DNA of 5,069 nt from ZC4RG30 sp964456255 (GTDB lineage Bacteria; Pseudomonadota; Gammaproteobacteria; Steroidobacterales; Steroidobacteraceae): positions 1-5,069 of the forward strand of contig CAYWDZ010000209.1 in the NCBI GenBank assembly GCA_964456255.1. The letters are read 5' to 3'. Position 1 is the stretch's first letter. Every line of letters starts with the position of its first letter. Under the pieces are notes generated by a model, which did no database searches, was not told the DNA's origin, and saw nothing but the letters and a program-made list of their open reading frames with translations. The translations under genes and the position numbers were made by a program. Shown piece after piece: positions 1 to 5,069 of the stretch.

Positions 1-799
1 CCTGCAGCTGGCTGCCGGGATGGCAGTGCACGAGCTGCAGGCAGTCGAGCATGTCCTTGCCGCGCAGCACGGCCAGCAGCTCGATGATCTCCGTGACGAA
101 GAGCCCGAATTTGGAGCGGTCGCCAGCCGATTCGCGCCAGCGCCCCGAACCTTCGCTGGCCAGCTTCACGCGCACGCCGATGCGCGGCCGCACGCCATAG
201 CTTTCGGCGTGCTTGAGGATCAGGCCCAGCTCGGAGAAGTTCTCGACCACCGGGATGATGGTGCGGCCGAGCTTGGTCGCCAGGATAACCGCCTCGATGT
301 AGCTGGAATCCTTGAAGCCATTGCACACGATCAGCCGGTCCGGGGAGTCCTCGGTCATGGCCATCACGGCCAGCAACTCCGGCTTGGAGCCCACCTCGAG
401 GCCGAAGCCGTAGGGCTTGCCGTAGCGATACACCTCCTCGACCACCAGGCGCTGCTGATTCACCTTGATGGGGAATACGGCGGCGTACCGGTTCTGGTAT
501 TCGTTCTCGGCGATGGCCTGCGCAAAGGCATCGTGCAGGCGCTGCAGCCGGTGCGCCAGGATGTCGGAGAAGCGCACCACCACCGGTGCGCGCAGGTCGC
601 GCTCGGTCAGACCCTGCACCACCTCGTGCAGGTCGATCTCGCGCTCGGCCGTCGTGTCAGGCCGCACCACGAGGTGGCCTTCGGCATTGATGGAAAAGTA
701 GCCCTTGCCCCAGGCCGGAATCTGATAGAGATCGAGCGACTCCTCCACGCTCCAGCCGTTGGCTGCGAGTGTGCCGCTGCGCCGTGTTCTGGCGTTCAA
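1..799 (-). CDS. speA: Biosynthetic arginine decarboxylase, N-terminal part (runs off left edge)
   Basis: PLP-dependent decarboxylase converting arginine to agmatine, the first step of the agmatine route to putrescine; cytoplasmic. 266 codons are visible and the frame is open to the window edge; the family is usually about 630-660 residues, so this is the N-terminal 40%. Residues 105-116 contain VFPIKVNQ, matching the family YPIKVNQ motif, which makes Lys112 the PLP Schiff-base lysine. IVCNGFKDSSYI (about 156-167) and GSGRWRES followed by RSKFGL also match SpeA of the alanine-racemase-like barrel fold. The equivalent of the usual LLHFHLGSQ reads LVHCHPGSQ (about 256-264), with proline at 261 where leucine or another aliphatic residue is normal. 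No ATG or GTG start fits; a TTG at 797-799 preceded by GGGAG nine bases upstream is the best start. It lies 4 bp after the sulfurtransferase stop on the same strand, so co-transcription is likely. The family call is firm; the exact start is less certain. Confidence 0.95.
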   Translation of the reverse strand, partial: MNARTRRSGTLAANGWSVEESLDLYQIPAWGKGYFSINAEGHLVVRPDTTAEREIDLHEVVQGLTERDLRAPVVVRFSDILAHRLQRLHDAFAQAIAENEYQNRYAAVFPIKVNQQRLVVEEVYRYGKPYGFGLEVGSKPELLAVMAMTEDSPDRLIVCNGFKDSSYIEAVILATKLGRTIIPVVENFSELGLILKHAESYGVRPRIGVRVKLASEGSGRWRESAGDRSKFGLFVTEIIELLAVLRGKDMLDCLQLVHCHPGSQLQ

Positions 800-803
800 G
801 CGA

Positions 804-1661
804 TCATTCTCCCGTGGCGACCGGTCGCGCCGGATCGGTGATCCATTCGCTGAAACTGCCGACGTAGAGGCGCGCTTCCGGAAAGCCCGCCAGTTCCAGC
901 GCGAGCAGATTGTGGCACGCGGTGACCCCGGAACCACACATCGCCACGATGGGAGCACCCGTGGCCCGTGCCGCAATCTCTGCCCAGCGCGCGCGCAGCG
1001 CGCTGACCGGCAGGAATCGCAGGTCCGGCCCGAGATTGCCCCCGTATGGCATGCTGATGGCGCCCGGTATGTGTCCAGCCACCGGATCAATGGTTTCGTT
1101 GCGGCCTGCAAAGCGGTCAGCGGGTCTTGCGTCAACCAGCGTGACGGCATGGGCCGCGAGCAGTGCGGCGACTTCTGCCGTGTCGACTGCGCCACGGAAC
1201 GGACGCGCTTGCACCGTGGTGGGCGCGACGGATGGCGCGGATGTATCCGTGCTGCCTCCGGCGGCCTGCCAGGCGCTCAGCCCACCGTCGAGTACCCGCA
1301 CGCGGGTGTGGCCGCGTGCGCGCAGCATCCACCACAGTCTCGCCGCCCATGCGCCATTGCCCTGATCGTAGGCGACCACCCGTGTCGTTGCTTTGAAACC
1401 CCATCGGCCAAGCACCGCCGCGAAGTGCTCCGGGGCAGGCAATGGATGGCGGCCGGTATGCGTCTGCTTCGGCGCAGCGAGGTCTTCATCGACCGAAGCG
1501 AACACCGCGCCAGGGATGTGGCCTGCGGCATAGCCTTGCCGGCCGAGCGCGGGATTGGCCAGGTCGTGGCGGCAATCCACCAGCAGAAGATGCGGATCGC
1601 CCAGCAGTTGCTGCAGGGATTCTGCCGCCAGCAGCGGCGAGTCAACGGGCCATGTCGTCAT
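804..1661 (-). CDS. sseA: 3-mercaptopyruvate / thiosulfate sulfurtransferase (tandem rhodanese domains)
   Basis: Transfers a sulfane sulfur from 3-mercaptopyruvate (or thiosulfate) to a thiol or cyanide acceptor through a cysteine persulfide; expected in the cytoplasm. The 285 residues match the SseA length (about 280). The N-terminal, catalytically inactive rhodanese domain (about 8-138) carries VDCRHDL, GYAAGHIPGA and YDQGNGAWAARLWW, with Asp99 where an active domain has its cysteine. The C-terminal domain (about 155-280) carries LVDARPADRFAG, GHIPGAISMPY and the active loop CGSGVTAC starting at Cys242. The CGSGVT loop is typical of mercaptopyruvate sulfurtransferases, whereas classical thiosulfate rhodaneses have CRKGVT, so mercaptopyruvate is the more likely donor. 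The ATG at 1661 is chosen because the protein begins a short normal distance before the first domain; the ribosome binding site there is weak. It is the first gene of a leftward pair with speA and diverges from the glutathione transferase gene. Confidence 0.95.
   Translation of the reverse strand: MTTWPVDSPLLAAESLQQLLGDPHLLLVDCRHDLANPALGRQGYAAGHIPGAVFASVDEDLAAPKQTHTGRHPLPAPEHFAAVLGRWGFKATTRVVAYDQGNGAWAARLWWMLRARGHTRVRVLDGGLSAWQAAGGSTDTSAPSVAPTTVQARPFRGAVDTAEVAALLAAHAVTLVDARPADRFAGRNETIDPVAGHIPGAISMPYGGNLGPDLRFLPVSALRARWAEIAARATGAPIVAMCGSGVTACHNLLALELAGFPEARLYVGSFSEWITDPARPVATGE
809..813 (-). promoter_or_regulatory. Ribosome binding site supporting the speA TTG start
   Basis: On the minus strand GGGAG lies nine bases before the TTG at 799-797. 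It falls inside the last codons of the upstream sulfurtransferase gene, whose stop (806-804) sits within the spacer. In the speA frame no ATG occurs in the preceding stretch that overlaps the sulfurtransferase end, so this site decides the non-ATG start. The arrangement suggests translational coupling of the two genes. Confidence 0.55.
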
Positions 1662-1675
1662 GTGGCCATCATCGC

Positions 1676-1681
1676 TACAAT
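1676..1681 (+). promoter_or_regulatory. Candidate -10 element for the gst-hss transcript
   Basis: The spacer between the divergent genes contains TACAAT, five of six matches to the sigma-70 -10 consensus, on the plus strand. Transcription from it would begin near 1688 and leave a leader of roughly 30 bases before the GTG at 1719. I cannot find a good -35 hexamer 16-18 bases upstream, so this is a suggestion only. It would exclude a longer start at 1662 for the downstream gene. Confidence 0.3.
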
Positions 1682-1718
1682 TTCATTCCGTTTCCATCCT
1701 CGAGGCGCTGCTCACACC

Positions 1719-2387
1719 GTGGGAATCGAAGTCTATTGGGCAGCGGGCAGTCCCTTTTGCTGGCGAGTGCTGCTGGCACTGACGCTCAAGGGCCTGCCGT
1801 GGCAGAGCCACCTGCTGCAGCCCGACCTGCATGAGCACAAGTCGCCGCAGATGCTGGCGATGAATCCGCGCGGGCGCCTGCCAGTGCTGCGTGACGGCGA
1901 TTACGTGGTGTTTGAATCCCTCGCAGTCCTGTATTACCTGGAGCAGAAGTACCCCTCGCCACCGCTGTTCGGGCATTCGCCCGAGGAAGCCGGCGTGATC
2001 ATGCGCGTGATCAACGAGTTTCAGGCCTACATCGAGGCCGACCTCATGCGCATCATCGATGAGCTGGCCAGGCCCGCCCCGCGATTCGGCGAGGCACCGC
2101 TGCTGCGCGCGATGCACACCGTGGCACGCGAGGCGCGCACGATAGAGGCGCGACTGTCCAAGGGGGACTGGATCGTGGGAGAGGGTGTATCGGCGGCCGA
2201 CGTCGCAATCTACCCTTGCATCCGCCTGTTGCATCGGGCCTTATTACGGCCGGGCGCGCAGGAGCTGGGAAGCCGCTTTCTGCCGGCCGAAGTGCACTAT
2301 CCACAGCTGGCGCGCTGGTTGCAGCGCATGGAGTCGCTGCCGGGTTACGAACGGACGCTGCCACCGGGCTGGCAGAAGCTTCGATGA
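1719..2387 (+). CDS. Glutathione S-transferase family protein
   Basis: Predicted soluble 222-residue protein with the canonical two-domain GST layout; the substrate is not evident. The thioredoxin-fold domain (about 2-80) begins EVYWAAGSPFCWRVLLAL, giving a candidate catalytic Ser11 or Cys14. It continues with NPRGRLPVL (Pro55 as the cis-proline) and VVFESLAVLYYLE, in which Glu66-Ser67 is the usual contact with the glutathione gamma-glutamyl group. The helical domain contains GEGVSAADVAIYP, the Ser-x-x-Asp N-capping box conserved in GSTs. The start is a GTG at 1719 with GAGG at 1702-1705, a rather long 13-base spacing. The frame stays open far upstream, but that stretch is antisense to the sulfurtransferase and is not coding. 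A GTG at 1662 would add 19 residues without family support. hss follows after 15 bp, apparently in the same transcript. The class is not assigned; a role in thiol protection or polyamine-glutathione chemistry would be guesswork. Confidence 0.9.
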   Translation: MGIEVYWAAGSPFCWRVLLALTLKGLPWQSHLLQPDLHEHKSPQMLAMNPRGRLPVLRDGDYVVFESLAVLYYLEQKYPSPPLFGHSPEEAGVIMRVINEFQAYIEADLMRIIDELARPAPRFGEAPLLRAMHTVAREARTIEARLSKGDWIVGEGVSAADVAIYPCIRLLHRALLRPGAQELGSRFLPAEVHYPQLARWLQRMESLPGYERTLPPGWQKLR

Positions 2388-2390
2388 GGG
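2386..2390 (+). promoter_or_regulatory. hss ribosome binding site overlapping the gst stop codon
   Basis: GAGGG overlaps the TGA stop (2385-2387) of the upstream transferase gene and lies 12 bases before the hss ATG. The only earlier in-frame boundary is that same TGA, which leaves ATG 2403 as the first usable start. The overlap implies that ribosomes ending on the transferase message help initiate hss. Confidence 0.6.
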
Positions 2391-2402
2391 TATCGATCGA
2401 TC

Positions 2403-3827
2403 ATGAGTCACAAGGTCTACGTCAATTTTCCGGGTCGCATCGTCATGGTCGGGTTCGGGAGCATCGGGCAGGGCGTGCTGCCGCTGATCCTGCGCCACAT
2501 CGGCATTCCGGCCACGCGCATCGTCATTGTCACCGCGAAGGATTCCGGCAGGGCCGAGGCCGAGAAGCTGGGCGTGAAGTTCATCGTCGAACCGCTGGTG
2601 CGCGAGAACTACCGGCGCGTGCTCGATGGCCTGCTGGGCCGCGGCGACTTCCTGGTGAATCTCTCGGTGGAGGTGTCCAGCATCGCGCTGATCCGCCACT
2701 GCTGGGAGCGTGGCGCGCTGTACATCGATACCTGCATCGAGCCCTGGGCCGGCGGCTACACGGATCCGACCGTGGCGCCTGGCCGGCGCACCAACTACGC
2801 ACTGCGCGAGGACGCGCTGGCGCTGCGCACGGATCTGACGGCGAAGAATCCCACCGCTCTCATCACCCATGGGGCGAACCCGGGGCTGGTGTCGCATTTC
2901 GTGAAGGAAGCCCTGCTGCAGCTGAAGAAGGACATCGGGGTCGACAAGGACAAGCCCGAGCCCACCGAGCGCAAGGAATGGGCTGAGCTCGCCCAGGCAT
3001 TGAACATCAAGGTCATGCATGTCGCCGAGCGCGATACGCAGGTGTCCAGCCATCCCAAGGAAGTGGGTGAGTTCGTCAACACCTGGTCGGTGGATGGCTT
3101 CGTCGGCGAAGGTTGCCAGCCGGCCGAACTGGGCTGGGGCTCGCACGAGCGCAATTTCCCGCGTGATGCCAAGCGCCATGATTTCGGTTGTCAGGCCGCC
3201 ATCTATCTGGGCCAGCCTGGTGCCGGCACGCGCGTGCGCACCTGGACGCCCAAGGCCGGGCCGATCCACGGCTTTCTGGTCACGCACAGCGAATCGATCT
3301 CGCTCGCCGACTACTACACGGTGAAGAAGTACGGTGATGTGGTGTATCGCCCTACCTCGCACTACGCGTATCACCCGTCGGACAATGCGGTGCTGTCGGT
3401 GCACGAGCTGGCGGGGCGCAACTGGCAGATGCAGCCACGCCAGCGGATCATGATGGACGACATCACTTCCGGCATGGACGAACTGGGCGTGCTGCTGGCC
3501 GGGCACAAGAAGAATGCCTACTGGTATGGCTCACAGCTCACCGTTGAAGAAGCGCGCAAGCTGGTGCCCTACAACAATGCCACCAGCCTGCAGGTCACCG
3601 TGGCGGTGCTGGCCGGCATCGTCTGGGCCATGGAGAACCCGGACAGCGGTCTGGTGGAACCGGACGAGATGGATTACAAGCGCATTCTCGAGATCTGCCG
3701 GCCGTATCTCGGCACGGTGACTGGTGCATACACCGACTGGTCGCCGCTTTCGGATCGCGAGAGCCTGTTCCCGGAAGACCTGGATCTTTCCGATCCCTGG
3801 CAGTTCAAGAACGTGCGGGTGATCTAG
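2403..3827 (+). CDS. hss: Homospermidine synthase (NAD+-dependent)
   Basis: Makes sym-homospermidine from two putrescines, or from putrescine plus spermidine with release of diaminopropane (EC 2.5.1.44), using NAD+ as a recycling hydride carrier; cytoplasmic. At 474 residues it is close to the characterised Blastochloris viridis enzyme (477 as I recall). The N-terminal Rossmann fold shows GRIVMVGFGSIGQG (11-24). Other family segments are VNLSVEVSS (85-93), DTCIEPWAGGY (109-119), THGANPGLVSHF (155-166), NTWSVDGFVGEG (226-237), THSESISLADYY (294-305) and YNNATSLQVTVAVLAG (390-405). Trp228, Glu209, Glu236 and His295 fall one position before residues I recall as active-site positions in the B. 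viridis enzyme (Trp229, Glu210, Glu237, His296); this alignment is from memory. The related carboxynorspermidine dehydrogenases are shorter, about 400 residues, and less like this. It follows the transferase gene by 15 bp and converges on greB with a 6-bp gap. Confidence 0.95.
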   Translation: MSHKVYVNFPGRIVMVGFGSIGQGVLPLILRHIGIPATRIVIVTAKDSGRAEAEKLGVKFIVEPLVRENYRRVLDGLLGRGDFLVNLSVEVSSIALIRHCWERGALYIDTCIEPWAGGYTDPTVAPGRRTNYALREDALALRTDLTAKNPTALITHGANPGLVSHFVKEALLQLKKDIGVDKDKPEPTERKEWAELAQALNIKVMHVAERDTQVSSHPKEVGEFVNTWSVDGFVGEGCQPAELGWGSHERNFPRDAKRHDFGCQAAIYLGQPGAGTRVRTWTPKAGPIHGFLVTHSESISLADYYTVKKYGDVVYRPTSHYAYHPSDNAVLSVHELAGRNWQMQPRQRIMMDDITSGMDELGVLLAGHKKNAYWYGSQLTVEEARKLVPYNNATSLQVTVAVLAGIVWAMENPDSGLVEPDEMDYKRILEICRPYLGTVTGAYTDWSPLSDRESLFPEDLDLSDPWQFKNVRVI

Positions 3828-3833
3828 GGCTCT

Positions 3834-4331
3834 TCATTCGTAGTCGATCGCAGTGATGACATAGCGGGCCTCCCGGCCCGCCATGTTCACGGTCACTTCA
3901 TCATCCAGATGCCTGCCGAGCAGGGCGCGCGCCAGCGGCGCGTCCATGCTGATGTAGCCATCGGCGGCATCGAATTCGTCCGGCCCGACGATGCGGTAAC
4001 GCAGCGACTCCCCGTCCGCGGTTTCAAGTTCCACCCAGGCTCCAAAGAACACCCGGGAGGGATCCGAGGGCGGCTTGTCCACCACCACCATGCCGTCCAG
4101 GCGCTTGCGCAGATGCCGGACACGCGAGTCGATCTCGCGCAGCCGCCGCTTGCCGTAGGTGTAGTCGGCATTTTCCGACCGATCGCCCTGGGCGGCTGCA
4201 GCACTGACTGCCGCAGTCACCTGCGGGCGTTCCACGCGCCAGAGCTGGTCCAGCTCTTCCTTCAGGCGCGCATGGCCGGCGGGCGTGATGTATTGGGACC
4301 CCGGTTTCGCGGGCGCGCGATACCGGCTCAT
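3834..4331 (-). CDS. greB: Transcription elongation factor GreB
   Basis: Binds the RNA polymerase secondary channel and stimulates cleavage of backtracked RNA so that stalled complexes restart. The 165 residues (E. coli GreB 158) show the N-terminal coiled-coil hairpin (about 17-90) with GDRSENADYTYGKRRLREID at 49-68. Asp50 and Glu53 are the acidic tip residues that coordinate the catalytic magnesium. The C-terminal FKBP-like domain includes RVFFGAWVELE, YRIVGPDEFD, YISMDAPLARALLG and an ending ITAIDYE. KRRLREID, the spacing and the FFGAWV segment separate GreB from GreA. ATG 4331 is chosen because it gives the usual short lead into ITPAGHARLKEEL. An in-frame GTG at 4367 would add 12 residues of unfamilial sequence, and neither start has a clear ribosome binding site. 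The gene converges on hss with no room for a terminator between the stops, and it diverges from the small gene at 4413. Confidence 0.95.
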   Translation of the reverse strand: MSRYRAPAKPGSQYITPAGHARLKEELDQLWRVERPQVTAAVSAAAAQGDRSENADYTYGKRRLREIDSRVRHLRKRLDGMVVVDKPPSDPSRVFFGAWVELETADGESLRYRIVGPDEFDAADGYISMDAPLARALLGRHLDDEVTVNMAGREARYVITAIDYE

Positions 4332-4412
4332 GGGCGAGCAGGGCCGGCGATTTGTGCGCACCAGCACAGTCGCGCACCGGCATCGGGCATAGGCTTTGAA
4401 TCGAGGCTATTC

Positions 4413-4610
4413 ATGTCCCGCAAGTATTTCACGCACTTCGTCACCGAGTTGCCGCTGACCGCAGGCCCCAGCGAGTACAGCGGCGTGGTCGAGCTGCAGC
4501 GCGCGCTGCGCCCGCAAAGCGAGCTGGCTGAACTGCGCAAGCTGCTGGCAAGCAACTTCGATCTGCCCGCCGAGGATATCCGCATCCTCAACTGGGCCAC
4601 GCTGCACTAG
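4413..4610 (+). CDS. Small uncharacterised protein, 65 residues
   Basis: Function unknown. The ATG has a good ribosome binding site, GAGG at 4403-4406 with a six-base spacer, and the frame closes with TAG. The protein is soluble-looking, with no signal peptide, membrane helix or cysteine. It starts MSRKYFTHFVTELPL, has a likely amphipathic helix around 27-48 (ELQRALRPQSELAELRKLLA), and ends DLPAEDIRILNWATLH. The alternation of a beta-like N-terminus, a central helix and a C-terminal strand resembles small compact alpha/beta proteins. I have an impression of similar short proteobacterial proteins ending in an L-x-W-x-x-L-H pattern, but I cannot name a family. The frame is open upstream through sequence antisense to greB, which is not part of the gene. 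The gene sits alone between greB (divergent) and lemA, with a hairpin right after its stop. Confidence 0.75.
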   Translation: MSRKYFTHFVTELPLTAGPSEYSGVVELQRALRPQSELAELRKLLASNFDLPAEDIRILNWATLH

Positions 4611-4615
4611 CTCCT

Positions 4616-4636
4616 GCACGGGCGGCCCGCCCGTGC
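4616..4636 (+). terminator. GC-rich hairpin, probable terminator of the small gene
   Basis: A perfect 10-base inverted repeat, GCACGGGCGG and CCGCCCGTGC around a single central C, begins 6 bp after the TAG at 4608-4610. A realistic fold is an 8-bp stem with a five-base loop. The following bases (CAGAATCTTA) lack a clean T run, so intrinsic termination may be inefficient. The stem could also act in mRNA 3' end protection. Confidence 0.5.
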
Positions 4637-4648
4637 CAGAATCTTACT

Positions 4649-4664
4649 CCCGGCTGTCGCCGGG
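4649..4664 (+). terminator. Second short hairpin upstream of lemA
   Basis: CCCGGC and GCCGGG pair around a TGTC loop and are followed by TTTG. It lies 12 bp after the first hairpin and 20 bp before the lemA ATG. It may be a second weak terminator for the upstream gene or a structure in the lemA leader. The T tract is only three bases, so the assignment is uncertain. Confidence 0.35.
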
Positions 4665-4684
4665 TTTGCGAGAGGAGTGCGGTC

Positions 4685-5069
4685 ATGCGTGTCTTCAAGT
4701 CCGTTCTGGCTGTCGCGGTGCTGCTGCTGTCCGGGTGCGGTTACAACACGTTGCAGTCGCAGGATGAATCCGTGACGGCCGCCTGGTCGGAAGTGGTCAA
4801 TCAGTATCAGCGTCGGGCAGACCTCGTCCCGAATCTGGTGGCCACCGTGAAAGGCTTTGCCGCGCAGGAGCAGACCGTGTTGCTGGGCGTGACCGAGGCC
4901 CGCGCCAGGGTCGGCACCATCCAGGTCACTCCGGAGCTGGTCAATGATGCCGAGGCACTGAAGAAATTCCAGGCCGCCCAGGGTGAGCTGACGCAGGCGC
5001 TCAAGAGCCTGCTCGCGGTCACGGAGAACTATCCTGACCTGAAGTCGGATCAGAACTTCCGCGAACTGC
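4685..5069 (+). CDS. lemA: LemA family lipoprotein, N-terminal part (runs off right edge)
   Basis: LemA-family proteins are small envelope-associated helical proteins of unclear biochemical role. Here 128 codons are visible of an expected roughly 190-200. Residues 1-18 form a lipoprotein signal peptide: Arg2 and Lys5, a hydrophobic core (VLAVAVLLL) and the lipobox LSGC, so Cys18 should be lipid-modified after cleavage. The mature part begins GYNTLQSQDE and contains the family signature AAWSEVVNQYQRRADLVPNL followed by VATVKGFAAQEQ and VTEARARV. The later segment LLAVTENYPDLKSDQNFREL is also characteristic. The ATG has AGAGGAG at 4671-4677 with a seven-base spacer. LemA genes are often followed by TPM-domain (YgcG-like) membrane proteins, which would lie past the right edge and cannot be confirmed. 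Confidence 0.93.
   Translation, partial: MRVFKSVLAVAVLLLSGCGYNTLQSQDESVTAAWSEVVNQYQRRADLVPNLVATVKGFAAQEQTVLLGVTEARARVGTIQVTPELVNDAEALKKFQAAQGELTQALKSLLAVTENYPDLKSDQNFREL

Noticed and set aside
20..841. Plus-strand open frame of 273 codons.
   Set aside because: It is antisense to speA, whose minus-strand frame has clear decarboxylase motifs. The plus frame is His/Leu/Ala-rich shadow sequence caused by GC-biased codons.
759..1718. A long open plus-strand stretch in frame with the GST, which could suggest a 540-residue fusion protein.
   Set aside because: It is exactly antisense to the well-conserved sulfurtransferase, has low-complexity Arg/Ala/Gly-rich content without domains, and the GST family start lies at about 1719.
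1683..2234. Minus-strand open frame of 183 codons opposite the GST gene.
   Set aside because: The plus strand encodes clear GST motifs here, and the minus frame shows no motif or ribosome binding site of note.
2244..3506. Minus-strand open frame of 420 codons.
   Set aside because: It is antisense to hss over its whole conserved length and has no recognisable motif. The hss frame explains the codon bias.
3909..4412. Upstream extension of the 65-residue gene to a 233-codon frame.
   Set aside because: The extension is antisense to greB. The ribosome binding site at 4403-4406 marks the internal ATG 4413 as the start.
1..5069. Searched by eye for CRISPR arrays, tRNA genes, insertion-sequence ends, phage genes, toxin-antitoxin pairs and defence genes.
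   Set aside because: No direct-repeat array, cloverleaf, transposase or defence motif was seen. Nearly all of the window is accounted for by seven ordinary chromosomal genes.

Overview
The window is GC-rich, densely packed bacterial chromosome with strong third-position GC bias. That bias is why long open frames also run antisense to the real genes. GreB, a lipid-anchored LemA protein, a biosynthetic SpeA-type arginine decarboxylase and a bacterial homospermidine synthase together fit a Gram-negative proteobacterium. I think a gammaproteobacterium is most likely, but the genus cannot be fixed from the sequence. I see no mobile element, CRISPR array, tRNA or rRNA.

Layout. Leftward from about 1661 run a 3-mercaptopyruvate/thiosulfate sulfurtransferase (804-1661) and, four bases after its stop, the N-terminal half of arginine decarboxylase speA (799 to beyond the left edge). 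Diverging rightward from a 57-bp spacer are a glutathione S-transferase-like protein (1719-2387) and homospermidine synthase hss (2403-3827). The hss ribosome binding site overlaps the stop codon of the transferase gene, so these two look translationally coupled. greB (3834-4331, leftward) converges on hss with only 6 bp between the stops. Rightward again are a 65-residue protein of unknown function (4413-4610), two tandem hairpins, and the start of a LemA-family lipoprotein gene that leaves the right edge.

How the genes fit together. The coherent theme is polyamine synthesis. SpeA makes agmatine from arginine. Agmatine is a putrescine precursor through enzymes not in this window. Homospermidine synthase joins two putrescines, or putrescine and spermidine, into sym-homospermidine using NAD+ as a hydride shuttle. 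The sulfurtransferase and glutathione S-transferase are sulfur/thiol genes, each sitting in the apparent operon of one polyamine gene. Whether that pairing is functional is inference. The right third (greB, small protein, lemA) looks like ordinary chromosomal housekeeping. I found no convincing new multi-gene system. The most useful leads are the polyamine arrangement, an unusual residue in the SpeA barrel motif, and the uncharacterised 65-residue protein.
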